DNA of 33,956 nt. Source: an uncultured Lachnospiraceae bacterium (GTDB lineage Bacteria; Bacillota; Clostridia; Lachnospirales; Lachnospiraceae). Positions 1-8,130 of this stretch are shown in pieces. Where the stretch lies: assembly GCA_910579285.1 (NCBI GenBank), contig CAJTTT010000032.1:286-34241 (forward strand). The letters are read 5' to 3'. The notes beneath the pieces are model-generated. The model saw only the letters and a list, made by a program, of their open reading frames with translations. It did no database searches and had not been told where the DNA came from. Position numbers and translations under genes: made by a program. Every line of letters begins with the position of its first letter. Positions within the stretch are counted from its first letter, which is position 1.

Positions 1-356
1 CTCCGGGTCGCTGTCTGAGCTGGCGGCTTCGTCAACAGTCTGCAAGAAATTTCCCAGCGGATTGTCCTCCGGGACGCTGAAAAATCGTCCTTATGCGCTT
101 TTCGTAAGTCAAGAGCTATCTTGTTTGTGTCCTGCTGTATACATGGCGGCAAAAGCTGTCATCATCAATATGGGCGGTGATAAGCTGTCTTAGCTGCAGG
201 TCGGAAAAGCCGGGATTATGCTGCTTCATAACTTCCCTGCGCAGATTTTGAAAGATAGGTCTGTTCCGCAAGCTGTTCCAGCGTCAAGCCACGCTCTACA
301 CGCAGGTCTTTTAAGCGTTCCTGTATTGTCAACGCTAATTTGCATACACACCCCAT
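1..356 (-). pseudogene. Broken XRE-family HTH regulator from an integrative element (runs off window)
   Basis: Reading the minus strand from an ATG at 356-354 gives an N-terminus containing LTIQERLKDLRVERGLTLEQ and then AEQTYLSKSAQGSYEAA before a stop, a clear helix-turn-helix start. A second segment in another frame (MKQHNPGFSDLQLRQLITAH, then IDDDSFCRHV) and a third (ALDLRKAHKDDF, then after another frame change SVPEDNPLGNFLQTVDEAAS) continue to the window edge. From memory these blocks occur in this order in one regulator carried by Tn1549-like conjugative elements of gut Firmicutes. The middle seems deleted, and there are at least two frameshifts and a stop, so it cannot make the full protein. 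The family link is recall, not a search. Confidence 0.6.
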
Positions 357-360
357 ATAC

Positions 361-774
361 TTATTTCATGCTTCCCTGACACTCGCTACACTCTCTGTCA
401 TGGATAGAAATGATACCCCCACATTTTGAACAAGTATATTTCTCTTTCTGCTGTTCCATGAATCTTTCCAAACCGTGCTGGCGAACAAACTCACTATTCT
501 CCATGAGGCTCGCCTGATACCTTTTTATGTAGCTTTTTTCAAGGCTTTTTATCAGCTTGCAAGGGTAGTCGGTACACTCAAAACAATATGACCGTCCTTT
601 GCCCTTGATACAATCTTTTATCTTGCATTTACGGCAGTGCTCCGGCTTTCCTATATCGCTGTTTAAGCAACCGTCACATGGCTTTTTATGGTAACAATGT
701 TTATAGCAAACCAAACAGTTCATGCCGCAGGGAGCAAACATAGCCGTATCAATTTTTTCTGTTGGCATTTTCAT
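361..774 (-). CDS. Cysteine-rich DUF3795 family protein
   Basis: 137 residues with 16 cysteines. The N-terminal part (about residues 12-75) has the DUF3795 pattern: APCGMNCLVCYKHC, then KPCDGC, CRKCKIKDC, and CFECTDYPC. A separate C-terminal zinc-ribbon-like pair follows (CSKC near 115-118 and CSEC near 129-132). The cysteines probably bind a metal, zinc or an iron-sulfur cluster; the biochemical role of this family is unknown to me. The ATG at 774 has an AGGAGGG ribosome binding site just upstream. It is flanked on both sides by remnants of mobile elements, so it may have arrived as cargo, although the frame itself is intact. No signal peptide or membrane segment is visible. Confidence 0.8.
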   Translation of the reverse strand: MKMPTEKIDTAMFAPCGMNCLVCYKHCYHKKPCDGCLNSDIGKPEHCRKCKIKDCIKGKGRSYCFECTDYPCKLIKSLEKSYIKRYQASLMENSEFVRQHGLERFMEQQKEKYTCSKCGGIISIHDRECSECQGSMK

Positions 775-797
775 GGCTCTCCCTCCTTGTCAGACTG

Positions 798-857
798 TTA
801 CCCTTTGTAGTCCCTTGTAAACTGTACTTTTGTGTGTGATAAACTATTTACATCCAT
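798..857 (-). pseudogene. 5' remnant of an IS200/IS605-type transposase (tnpA)
   Basis: A 19-codon frame, MDVNSLSHTKVQFTRDYKG, starts at 857 behind a very strong AAAGGAGG site. Its first ten residues match the start of IS200/IS605 TnpA proteins as I remember them (MDxNSLSHTxW...), after which the homology is lost and a stop follows. The DNA upstream on the minus strand (to about 968) includes a small hairpin, CACCT at 951-955 pairing with AGGTG at 963-967, such as sits in the left ends of these elements. Apart from this remnant and the terminator at 988-1020, I see nothing else between 775 and 1043. The attribution rests on a short match. Confidence 0.4.
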
Positions 858-987
858 TTTGGCAACCTCCTTTGTTTTAGTACGGCTGGCGAACCTATAC
901 TAAATATAACACTGGAGATTTTTTACTGTAAGCTAAAGCGGCTGTTGTCACACCTGCATAGTAGGTGGTTTTTTCTTCACTCATAAG

Positions 988-1020
988 AAAAGCCCGCAAA
1001 CATTGAATTTACGGGCTTTT
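988..1020 (-). terminator. Intrinsic terminator of the GGGtGRT operon
   Basis: A perfect 9-bp stem (AAAAGCCCG at 988-996, CGGGCTTTT at 1012-1020) lies 23 bases after the GGGtGRT stop codon. Read on the minus strand it ends in CGGGCTTTTCTTA, a GC stem followed by a short U run. Confidence 0.8.
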
Positions 1021-1043
1021 AACACTTTCTCTTATTCTAAACT

Positions 1044-2054
1044 TTAGAACTTCCCAGCCTTCGCCGCTTCTTCGATCGAAACAGCCACAGCCACGGTAGC
1101 GCCGACCATCGGGTTGTTACCCATACCGATCAGACCCATCATCTCCACATGCGCAGGCACGGAAGAGGAACCCGCAAACTGTGCATCGGAGTGCATACGG
1201 CCAAGCGTATCCGTAAAGCCATAGGATGCAGGACCTGCAGCCATGTTGTCGGGATGCAGGGTACGGCCTGTGCCGCCGCCGGATGCAACAGAGAAGTACT
1301 TCTTATCTGCCTCTGTTCTCTCCTTCTTGTATGTACCTGCCACAGGATGCTGGAATCTGGTCGGGTTGGTGGAGTTACCAGTGATAGATACGTCCACGTT
1401 CTCCTTCCACATGATAGCCACACCCTCGGGTACGGAGTTTGCACCGTAACAGTTTACTTTGGAGCGAAGACCTTCGGAATAAGGAGTTCTGCTCACTTCC
1501 TTCACCTCGTTGGTGTAAGGATCATACTCGGTCTCCACAAAAGTGAAACCGTTGATTCTGGAAATGATCTTAGCCGCATCTTTTCCAAGACCGTTCAGAA
1601 TAACACGAAGAGGTTTCTGACGAACCTTGTTCGCCTTCTCAGCGATACCGATCGCACCCTCAGCCGCCGCGAAGGACTCGTGGCCTGCCAGGAATGCGAA
1701 GCAGTCTGTCTCCTCCTCAAGGAGCATCTTGCCGAGATTGCCGTGACCCAGACCTACCTTACGGGTATCAGCCACGGAACCGGGAATACAGAATGCCTGC
1801 AGGCCCTCGCCGATTGCTGCTGCAGCGTCAGCCGCCTTCTTGCAGTCCTTCTTGATCGCGATAGCCGCGCCTACGGTATATGCCCAGCATGCATTCTCAA
1901 AACAGATGGGCTGGATCTTCTTCACCTGCTCGTATACATCCAAGCCGGCATCTTTTGTAATTTTATCAGCTTCTTCAATAGAAGAAATGCCATAGCTGTT
2001 CAATACGGAATTGATTTTATCAATTCTTCTTTCATATGATTCAAATAAAGCCAT
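1044..2054 (-). CDS. GGGtGRT-family protein of unknown function
   Basis: 336 residues, soluble, no signal peptide. The diagnostic SGGGTGRTLHPDNMAAGPASY motif is at about residues 258-278, followed by a conserved glycine/methionine-rich stretch (VPAHVEMMGLIGMGNNPMVGATV) near the C-terminus. A glycine-rich turn of this kind suggests binding of a phosphate or cofactor, but no reaction is known to me. It lies 84 bases downstream of the IscU/NifU-like gene at 2139-2831, with no promoter evident between them, and a terminator follows at 988-1020, so the two form an operon. The start at 2054 has an AGGAGG site. Family assignment is firm from the signature motif; function is open. Confidence 0.9.
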   Translation of the reverse strand: MALFESYERRIDKINSVLNSYGISSIEEADKITKDAGLDVYEQVKKIQPICFENACWAYTVGAAIAIKKDCKKAADAAAAIGEGLQAFCIPGSVADTRKVGLGHGNLGKMLLEEETDCFAFLAGHESFAAAEGAIGIAEKANKVRQKPLRVILNGLGKDAAKIISRINGFTFVETEYDPYTNEVKEVSRTPYSEGLRSKVNCYGANSVPEGVAIMWKENVDVSITGNSTNPTRFQHPVAGTYKKERTEADKKYFSVASGGGTGRTLHPDNMAAGPASYGFTDTLGRMHSDAQFAGSSSVPAHVEMMGLIGMGNNPMVGATVAVAVSIEEAAKAGKF

Positions 2055-2080
2055 CTTATTTTTGTCCTCCTATTATCTCT

Positions 2081-2136
2081 ATGTTCCGAGCCTGCAAAGC
2101 AGCGCTCGCGAGGTTAATTCCGAAGGAATTTACCTC
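2081..2136 (-). repeat. Bipartite hairpin repeat in an operon spacer
   Basis: The gap between the scaffold and GGGtGRT genes is almost wholly two hairpins: CGAGC (2087-2091) pairs with GCTCG (2104-2108), and GAGGTTAATTCC (2110-2121) pairs with GGAATTTACCTC (2125-2136) with one mismatch. Related sequence appears in the nrdD-nrdG and serC-serA spacers, always with a CTCGGA-type end on the minus strand, so this is a dispersed element and not gene-specific. Confidence 0.55.
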
Positions 2137-2138
2137 TG

Positions 2139-2831
2139 TTATTCGCATCTGGGATCAATGATCTTCACAGCATCGTCCACGCGGCCGTACTGACCACATG
2201 CCTTCTCATATGCTGTATTCGGGTCATCGCCCTTCTTGATGAAGTCTGTCATCTTGCCGAGACTTACGAACTTATAGCCGATAATCTCATCGTTGGCATC
2301 CAAAGCGATCCCTGTCACATAACCCTCAGCCATCTCGAGATAACGGGGGCCTTTCTTGAGCGTACCGTACATCGTACCTACCTGGCTTCTCAATCCCTTG
2401 CCCAGATCCTCAAGACCTGCGCCTACCGGGAGACCGTCCTCGGAGAATGCAGACTGTGTACGGCCGTACACGATCTGTAAAAACAGCTCTCTCATAGCAG
2501 TGTTGATGGCGTCACACACCAGATCCGTGTTGAGCGCTTCCATAACCGTAAGACCCGGTAAAATCTCGGAAGCCATAGCTGCGGAGTGTGTCATACCGGA
2601 ACATCCGATGGTCTCAACAAGAGCCTCCTGGATGATACCCTCCTTCACGTTCAGGGTCAGCTTACAAGCGCCCTGCTGAGGAGCACACCAGCCTACGCCG
2701 TGTGTCAGGCCGGAAATATCCTTCACTTCCTTCGCCTGCACCCACTTCGCTTCCTCGGGGATCGGCGCACAGCCATGATGAACACCCTGTGCCACTGTAC
2801 ACATTTCTTCCACTTCTTTTGAATAGATCAT
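2139..2831 (-). CDS. NifU/IscU-like iron-sulfur cluster scaffold domain protein
   Basis: 230 residues. The segment CKLTLNVKEGIIQEALVETI followed by GCSGMTHSAAMASEILPG (about residues 56-93) matches the IscU/NifU_N fold, in which the cysteine of the GC motif (here Cys77) is a cluster ligand; Cys49, Cys56 and Cys106 are further candidates. It carries extra N-terminal (Cys11, Cys21) and C-terminal extensions compared with the roughly 130-residue IscU. No cysteine desulfurase lies nearby, so it may act for a dedicated client and not in general cluster assembly. The obvious client is the GGGtGRT protein encoded next. The start at 2831 has a good AAAGGAG site. The domain call is reasonably secure; the scaffold role is inferred. 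Confidence 0.8.
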   Translation of the reverse strand: MIYSKEVEEMCTVAQGVHHGCAPIPEEAKWVQAKEVKDISGLTHGVGWCAPQQGACKLTLNVKEGIIQEALVETIGCSGMTHSAAMASEILPGLTVMEALNTDLVCDAINTAMRELFLQIVYGRTQSAFSEDGLPVGAGLEDLGKGLRSQVGTMYGTLKKGPRYLEMAEGYVTGIALDANDEIIGYKFVSLGKMTDFIKKGDDPNTAYEKACGQYGRVDDAVKIIDPRCE

Positions 2832-2960
2832 GTGATAACTCCTTTCGATTATGTATTAATTATTTGATAACAGGCCGGATCGCCTGTCATAACCGCCAGT
2901 CCTATTGTCTCATATCAGAAGGAAAAAATCCAGATGTTTGTCAATATTTTCTTACATTTC

Positions 2961-3120
2961 ACAGCTCAGCCCACGCCCATTCGCAAAACCGCGCTTTCAG
3001 CGCTCTTTGCCGCTCCGCGGCTGTTTTTTCTCATAATCAGGCGCTCCCTCAGAACTTCATCTGTCGGGCAAATCATGCTCGCATGAATTTGACAGACAGA
3101 TGAAGTTCTGGCTGAGCTGT
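2961..3120. repeat. 160-bp multi-hairpin element with terminal inverted repeats
   Basis: The element is bounded by perfect 11-bp inverted ends (ACAGCTCAGCC at 2961-2971, GGCTGAGCTGT at 3110-3120). Inside is a perfect 16-bp inverted repeat, CAGAACTTCATCTGTC at 3050-3065 and GACAGATGAAGTTCTG at 3095-3110, whose loop can itself pair, plus smaller GC-rich hairpins between 2989 and 3035. No open frame of note. The right end touches the stop codon of the PAS/GGDEF gene. A shorter relative abuts the stop codon at 28685. It resembles a MITE or REP-type element, and as transcribed RNA it could also serve as a terminator for the upstream gene. Confidence 0.65.
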
Positions 3121-5318
3121 TACCCCATAAAATACTCTGATATGTCAAAGCTGTTGATAAGAGCAAGACCATTCTCTTCCCTGCACTCCAGCCAGCTCGC
3201 ACTGCTTCTCGTCCAGCTGCGCAGGGAATAGTTGAACATCTCCTCCGTACAGCGGCAGTGCGGATCTTTTTTATCCAGATTGCGCAAAATGCAGTTTTCA
3301 CAAGGGGTATCCCTGTTCTGCAGCGCCTTATAACAGATATCACCGATCTTCACATCAGGCGAATCTACCAGTACTTTTTTGTTGATAAAACTGATCTCGT
3401 GGTTATCTGGATTTACCACATAGACAAAGCTGTCCATATTATCGAAGATGGCGACCTGCGCCACAAAATTCTGCAGCCGGTCCATCAGCCCGATCTGAAG
3501 AATATGCGCCTCCATCAGACGGAACAGGGAGCGTACTTCCTCCATCTCACTCTTTGTCAGCTCCATCTGCACATCCTCGTGGTTCTCAAACACGATGGCT
3601 CCCTGAAACTCACCCTGCGAGGTCAGCGGATAGTAAAGCATGCTCTTAATGCCCTCCGCCCGGAAATACTCACGCATCTCCTCCGCCGTCAAGTCATAAT
3701 CGTGGATCATGGCCACACTCGGGAAGAAGGAATAAAGAATTTCATTCACCATTCGTTTCAGCTCATAATGCTCCTCAGCCTCTTTTCCCGTGGCATACTT
3801 CTTCACCGTAAACTGTATGGTACGCGAAATCGGCAGCGAATCGTTTCCGCAGATATAGCCTCTGTGGAACTGATATTTCGCAGTCATCAGCTCCAGAGAG
3901 GAGCGCAGAGCGGACTCCAGCATCTTATCCTCAAACAGGATCTGCATCACCTGATCTTCGATATGTCTTTCATAATCTATCGTCTTTGTCATATCATAGC
4001 CGACTTTTCTGTTGGCGTGATACACTGTCGTGCTTGCGGCATGGTAGACACGATAGCCGTCTTTACCGTTGGCCTTAACGGTATACACCGCCCTGTCAGC
4101 TTTCTCAAAAAGCTCCTCATAATTTTTGCCGTGATAAGGATATACCGCAACGCCCACACTGCAGGTCACATGAATCGGCTGTCCCTCAAAGTCGAGATCG
4201 TATCTCACCTGCTTTACGATATTGCCCGCCATCTCATCCGCATCGGAAATGGTTTCCAGATTTCTCATATAAACGAGGAACTCATCGCCGCCGATACGGC
4301 CGATCACGTCACCGCCCTTGAACATTTCTTTCAGAATCCCGGCAGTCTTCTCCAGAAGCTGGTCTCCATTGGCATGCCCCAGAAGATCGTTGGCTTCCTT
4401 AAAATTATCCAGATCAATAATCATCATCGCACTCAGCGAGTTTTCGTTTCCGTCCTCAATGGCATTGTGAATCAACTGTTCGGTTGCCCCCTGATTGTAG
4501 ATGCCTGTCAGCGCATCCTTCTCCGCCCGAAGCAGAAGCTCCATCTCCTTGATCTTCCTGTCATTGATATTAATCATACGTCCCACGATACGGGTTACAT
4601 AGCCCTCCGCTCCCAACAGGGAGGTCAGATTGGCCTGATACCATGTATAGTCATTATCAAACCTTTTAATCCGAAATTCAATGGTATCATGTTTGGGAGA
4701 CTTGAGCAGACTCTCCAGAACAGCCTTGTAATAGGCAACGTCTTCCTTGTAGATCATTGCCGCATTAAATCTTTGCATATATCTGCTGTGGATTTCATCC
4801 TGTGCCATGCCGTACTCATCGTTCGTCCTGATAATCATAACGTCCGTCTTGGCATTATAATCAATAATCTTTTCGCCCTCAGCCTGGGACAGAATGTGCA
4901 GACGCTCTGCCTGTCTTTGCAGCTCTTCCTCCACACTCTTTCTCTCGGTTATATCTTCGACCACAGATACAATTGTATATTTTCTTCCCTCTCTGGCATA
5001 AAGATTTCCCCGGGCATGCAGCCAGCGCAGATTACCACTGCCGGTTACCGTACGAAACTCAGTATCTACCACACCGTCATCCTTAAGCACATCCCTGATA
5101 GCCTGCCTGTAAGTCGGAAGGTCATCAGGAATAATACTCAGCTCCACTCTCTCCAGATACTTCATGCCCTCTACCCGGGAATAGCCAAGCATGCGGAAAA
5201 ATCCTTCGTTGATAAAAATGGGCTTCATCTCCCCATCCTCATACTCGAAGAAGCAGATTCCTGCTATGATATTGTCGATCATCGAGCCAAAGTTTTCAAT
5301 ACTTAAATCAATCGCCAT
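3120..5318 (-). CDS. PAS/GGDEF diguanylate cyclase with GAF-like and cysteine-bearing PAS modules
   Basis: 732 residues from the ATG at 5318, which has GGGGA upstream; a GTG seven codons earlier is possible but lacks a ribosome site. Order: PAS (about 5-130, ending VVEDITERK), second PAS (about 150-260), GGDEF (about 270-425), a GAF-like region (about 450-620) and a C-terminal PAS-like region with CYKALQ...PCENCIL. The active site RIGGDEF (GGDEF at 343-347) is intact, so it should make cyclic di-GMP from GTP. The product-inhibition RxxD position reads KGGD, so feedback may be weakened. No membrane segment is seen: a cytosolic sensor. The cysteine cluster could bind metal or sense redox. It lies 56 bases after the beta-helix gene, probably at the end of the topB operon. 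Confidence 0.88.
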   Translation of the reverse strand: MAIDLSIENFGSMIDNIIAGICFFEYEDGEMKPIFINEGFFRMLGYSRVEGMKYLERVELSIIPDDLPTYRQAIRDVLKDDGVVDTEFRTVTGSGNLRWLHARGNLYAREGRKYTIVSVVEDITERKSVEEELQRQAERLHILSQAEGEKIIDYNAKTDVMIIRTNDEYGMAQDEIHSRYMQRFNAAMIYKEDVAYYKAVLESLLKSPKHDTIEFRIKRFDNDYTWYQANLTSLLGAEGYVTRIVGRMININDRKIKEMELLLRAEKDALTGIYNQGATEQLIHNAIEDGNENSLSAMMIIDLDNFKEANDLLGHANGDQLLEKTAGILKEMFKGGDVIGRIGGDEFLVYMRNLETISDADEMAGNIVKQVRYDLDFEGQPIHVTCSVGVAVYPYHGKNYEELFEKADRAVYTVKANGKDGYRVYHAASTTVYHANRKVGYDMTKTIDYERHIEDQVMQILFEDKMLESALRSSLELMTAKYQFHRGYICGNDSLPISRTIQFTVKKYATGKEAEEHYELKRMVNEILYSFFPSVAMIHDYDLTAEEMREYFRAEGIKSMLYYPLTSQGEFQGAIVFENHEDVQMELTKSEMEEVRSLFRLMEAHILQIGLMDRLQNFVAQVAIFDNMDSFVYVVNPDNHEISFINKKVLVDSPDVKIGDICYKALQNRDTPCENCILRNLDKKDPHCRCTEEMFNYSLRSWTRSSASWLECREENGLALINSFDISEYFMG

Positions 5319-5374
5319 ACGCTCATCCCCAACACACACTTTCTCTTACTGTTTTACCGCTTTTCCGGCTCCGC

Positions 5375-6052
5375 TCACTGCCTCTTTTCTGCTATCTCAC
5401 CCTGCCGCTTATAAATGCTTCCCGGCGGAATCAGTCCTCTCACCATAGAGGTCGGATAAATATTGGTATCTTTACCGATCACAGTGCCGGGATTTAGAAC
5501 AGAATTACATCCCACTTCCACCTGATCGCCAAGCATAGCGCCGAATTTTTTCAACCCTGTCTCGAAAGTCTCCTCTCCGGCCTTTACCACCACCAGCGTC
5601 TTGTCGCTCTTTACATTAGAAGTGATGGAACCGGCTCCCATGTGTGCCTTAAACCCTAGAATGCTGTCACCCACATAATTATAATGGGGCACCTGCACCT
5701 TATTAAAGAGAATCACATTCTTAAGTTCGGTGGAATTGCCGACAACCGCGCCCTTTCCCACAATCGCACTGCCTCTGATAAACGCACAGTGCCGAATCTC
5801 CGCCTCCTCATCAATAATGGCAGGGCCGCCGATATAGGCGCTTGGAAACACCTTCGCCGACCTTGCAATCCATATATTGCCTTCTCGTCTCTCGTACTTT
5901 TCCTCCGGGAGCGTCTCCCCCAGGGAAATAATGAAATCTTTAATCTTCGGGAGCGCTTCCCACGGATAAGTAAGTCCTGTGAACACTTCCTTTGCGATTG
6001 TCTCCTCCAGCGTGTAGAGGGCCTCAATCGTGGCATTCTGCAATCCGATCAT
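5375..6052 (-). CDS. Left-handed beta-helix (hexapeptide repeat) protein, GlmU C-domain-like
   Basis: 225 residues. After about 65 N-terminal residues come isoleucine/valine-led hexapeptide repeats (AYIGGPAIIDEEAEIRHCAF, AIVGKGAVVGNS, VGDSILGFKAHMGAGSITSN and on to about 205), the fold of the acetyltransferase half of GlmU and related sugar-nucleotide enzymes. The N-terminal pyrophosphorylase domain of GlmU (about 230 residues) is absent, so it is at most a stand-alone acyltransferase; such proteins are often annotated as UDP-N-acetylglucosamine pyrophosphorylase, which the sequence does not support. It starts 4 bases after the topB stop, and its likely AAGGAG site lies inside the topB 3' end, so the two are translationally linked. 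Confidence 0.8.
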   Translation of the reverse strand: MIGLQNATIEALYTLEETIAKEVFTGLTYPWEALPKIKDFIISLGETLPEEKYERREGNIWIARSAKVFPSAYIGGPAIIDEEAEIRHCAFIRGSAIVGKGAVVGNSTELKNVILFNKVQVPHYNYVGDSILGFKAHMGAGSITSNVKSDKTLVVVKAGEETFETGLKKFGAMLGDQVEVGCNSVLNPGTVIGKDTNIYPTSMVRGLIPPGSIYKRQGEIAEKRQ

Positions 6053-6056
6053 CTTT

Positions 6057-8090
6057 TTACCCTTTCTCCTTTTTTACCCCTTTATAAAACTGGGATGCAT
6101 ATTGAAATCTATGGTAGAGAGCGCCCTGATTGGCCATCTGCTTGACGAAATTCGTCCGTCTGGTCACGAAATCGTTAAGCTTCACCATATACTCTTCCTC
6201 CGTAATTTCCCCGGAAGCCACAAGAGTCAGTCCTTTCTCCCAGCTTGCCGTCAGTCTGGGATCCAGGAGCGGCTTTACCGACCCTGCCACCACCTCATAA
6301 ATCATCTCTCCCAAAAGCGTGGGCGTGATAATCTGCGTCTTTTTATTTAAATCCAGATATTTGATATGTACCAGCTTCTTTAATATTTCTGCCCTTGTGG
6401 CGGACGTGCCGATCCCGCTCCCTTTGATCTGTGCCCGCAGTTCCTCATCCTCGATAAACTGTCCGGCATTTTCCATCGTCAAAATCATGGTTCCCGAATT
6501 GTAACGCTTGGGCGGGGAAGTCTCCCCCTCCTTCTTTTCCAGCGTTTTTTTGTCAAGCGGCGCACCCTTTTTCAGAGCGCCGAGCGCTTCCATGAACGAT
6601 ATATCGCAGGAAGTCTCCTGTTCCTCATCGACAGTCTCTCTTTCAGTATACTCCTCTGCCTTCTTTCTTGCAAAAGAATTTTGCGAAACTTCGAGATAAC
6701 CCTGTTCCGCCTGTACCTTAAAGCTGGAAAGAAAGGTTTCTCCCTTACATTTCGCGGTCAGGGTAATCTTCTGATAGACCGCCGCCGGATAAAAAATGCT
6801 TAAGAACCGTCTGGCTATGATCTCGTACACCTTCGCCGAAGTCGGATGCAGACCATTCAGCGCGGAAAGCCCCTGTCCTGTGGGAATAATCGCATAGTGA
6901 TCCGTAATCTGCTTATCGTTCACATATCTTGTCTTTGCAATCCCCTGAAACCGCTCTTCCTTCAGGATTCTCTCAGCAAATGCCGTCACAGGCTGATAAT
7001 TTAGCAGCCCTTTTATGTTTTTACCAATTTCCTTCGCAACCGCCGTGGAAAGAACTCTGGCGTCCGTTCTGGGGTAGGTGGTCAGTTTTTTCTCATAGAG
7101 TTCCTGCGCGATCCTAAGCGTCTCATCAGGACTGATCTTGAAAAGTTTGGAACAGTCGTTTTGCAGCTCCGCCAGATTGTACAAAAGAGGCGGATTCTTC
7201 GTCTCTTTCTTCCGCTCGATCTTTTCCACCAGAGGCGTTTCCTCCGGCTGTTCCTGCAAAAAGGCAAGAAACGCATCCGCGTCCTTTTCCTCCAAAAAGC
7301 CGTTGTCCTTATAAATTTTCGGGGATTGGTAAAACCTGGATCCCTCGACGGCCTTCCACTCCAGACTGCACTCATGGCCTGCGATATCCGCCTTCATCAG
7401 AATGCGGTAAAAGGGGATTTTCACAAACTCCCTGATCTCCCGCTCCCTGTTCACCACCATGCCGAGCACACAGGTCATCACCCGGCCGACAGAGACCACC
7501 GCCTTGTCTGCATTCAAGTAACTTTTAATAGAATAGCTGTATTTCAACGTGAGGGCGCGGGAAAAATTAATTCCCATCAGATAATCCTCTTTCGCCCGCA
7601 GATACGCCGCGTGGGAAAGATTATCGTAGGCAGAAAGATCCTTCGCCTCTCTAATGCCCCGCAGAATCTCTTCCTCAGTCTGGGAATCGATCCATACCCG
7701 CCTTCTGTCCTTCCCTGAGACGCCTGCCTGCTGTTCCACGAGCCGGTAAATATATTCGCCCTCCCGTCCGGAGTCGGTGCAGACATAGATCGTCTCCACA
7801 TCCTTCCTGTTCAAAAGTCCGCTCACAATGCCAAACTGCTTTTTTACACTGTCGATGACTTCGTACTTAAATTCCTGCGGAATAAAGGGAATTGTCTCCA
7901 AAGACCATCTCTTATACTTCTCATCGTAGACCTCCGGGTAGCTCATGGTTACCAGATGTCCCACACACCAGGTCACAACCGCCTCCTCGGACTCCATATA
8001 GCCGTCGCGGTTTTTCATATTATATTTCAAAGCCTTGGCAAATTCCTTCGCCACGCTGGGCTTCTCCGCAATAAACAAACTTTTTCCCAT
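6057..8090 (-). CDS. topB: Type IA DNA topoisomerase, topoisomerase III-like
   Basis: 677 residues. The Toprim domain (1 to about 145) begins FIAEKPSVAKEFAKAL with the catalytic Glu9. The catalytic tyrosine is Tyr339 in LTTYPRTDARVL, and GSGIGTSATRAEILKKL follows in the C-terminal half. The enzyme would pass single strands through a transient 5'-phosphotyrosine break to relax or decatenate DNA. The Toprim metal motif reads CTDSGREGEYIYR (104-116): where E. coli Topo III has Asp-x-Asp this has Asp106-Ser-Gly108, losing the second aspartate. I believe this variant occurs in other Clostridia. No C-terminal zinc-finger cysteines are present. An AGGAG site precedes the ATG. TopB copies often sit on mobile elements, but this one is embedded in a stable-looking operon. 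Confidence 0.9.
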   Translation of the reverse strand: MGKSLFIAEKPSVAKEFAKALKYNMKNRDGYMESEEAVVTWCVGHLVTMSYPEVYDEKYKRWSLETIPFIPQEFKYEVIDSVKKQFGIVSGLLNRKDVETIYVCTDSGREGEYIYRLVEQQAGVSGKDRRRVWIDSQTEEEILRGIREAKDLSAYDNLSHAAYLRAKEDYLMGINFSRALTLKYSYSIKSYLNADKAVVSVGRVMTCVLGMVVNREREIREFVKIPFYRILMKADIAGHECSLEWKAVEGSRFYQSPKIYKDNGFLEEKDADAFLAFLQEQPEETPLVEKIERKKETKNPPLLYNLAELQNDCSKLFKISPDETLRIAQELYEKKLTTYPRTDARVLSTAVAKEIGKNIKGLLNYQPVTAFAERILKEERFQGIAKTRYVNDKQITDHYAIIPTGQGLSALNGLHPTSAKVYEIIARRFLSIFYPAAVYQKITLTAKCKGETFLSSFKVQAEQGYLEVSQNSFARKKAEEYTERETVDEEQETSCDISFMEALGALKKGAPLDKKTLEKKEGETSPPKRYNSGTMILTMENAGQFIEDEELRAQIKGSGIGTSATRAEILKKLVHIKYLDLNKKTQIITPTLLGEMIYEVVAGSVKPLLDPRLTASWEKGLTLVASGEITEEEYMVKLNDFVTRRTNFVKQMANQGALYHRFQYASQFYKGVKKEKG

Positions 8091-8130
8091 AAAACTCCTG
8101 CCGTCACTTTACGGTCTGACTGAACGGTTA

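Noticed and set aside
898..984. 29-codon minus-strand frame MSEEKTTYYAGVTTAALAYS...
   Set aside because: No ribosome site, directly after a terminator, and inside the decayed IS200-like end.
3258..5306. 682-codon plus-strand open frame
   Set aside because: Antisense shadow of the PAS/GGDEF gene; no recognisable domain.
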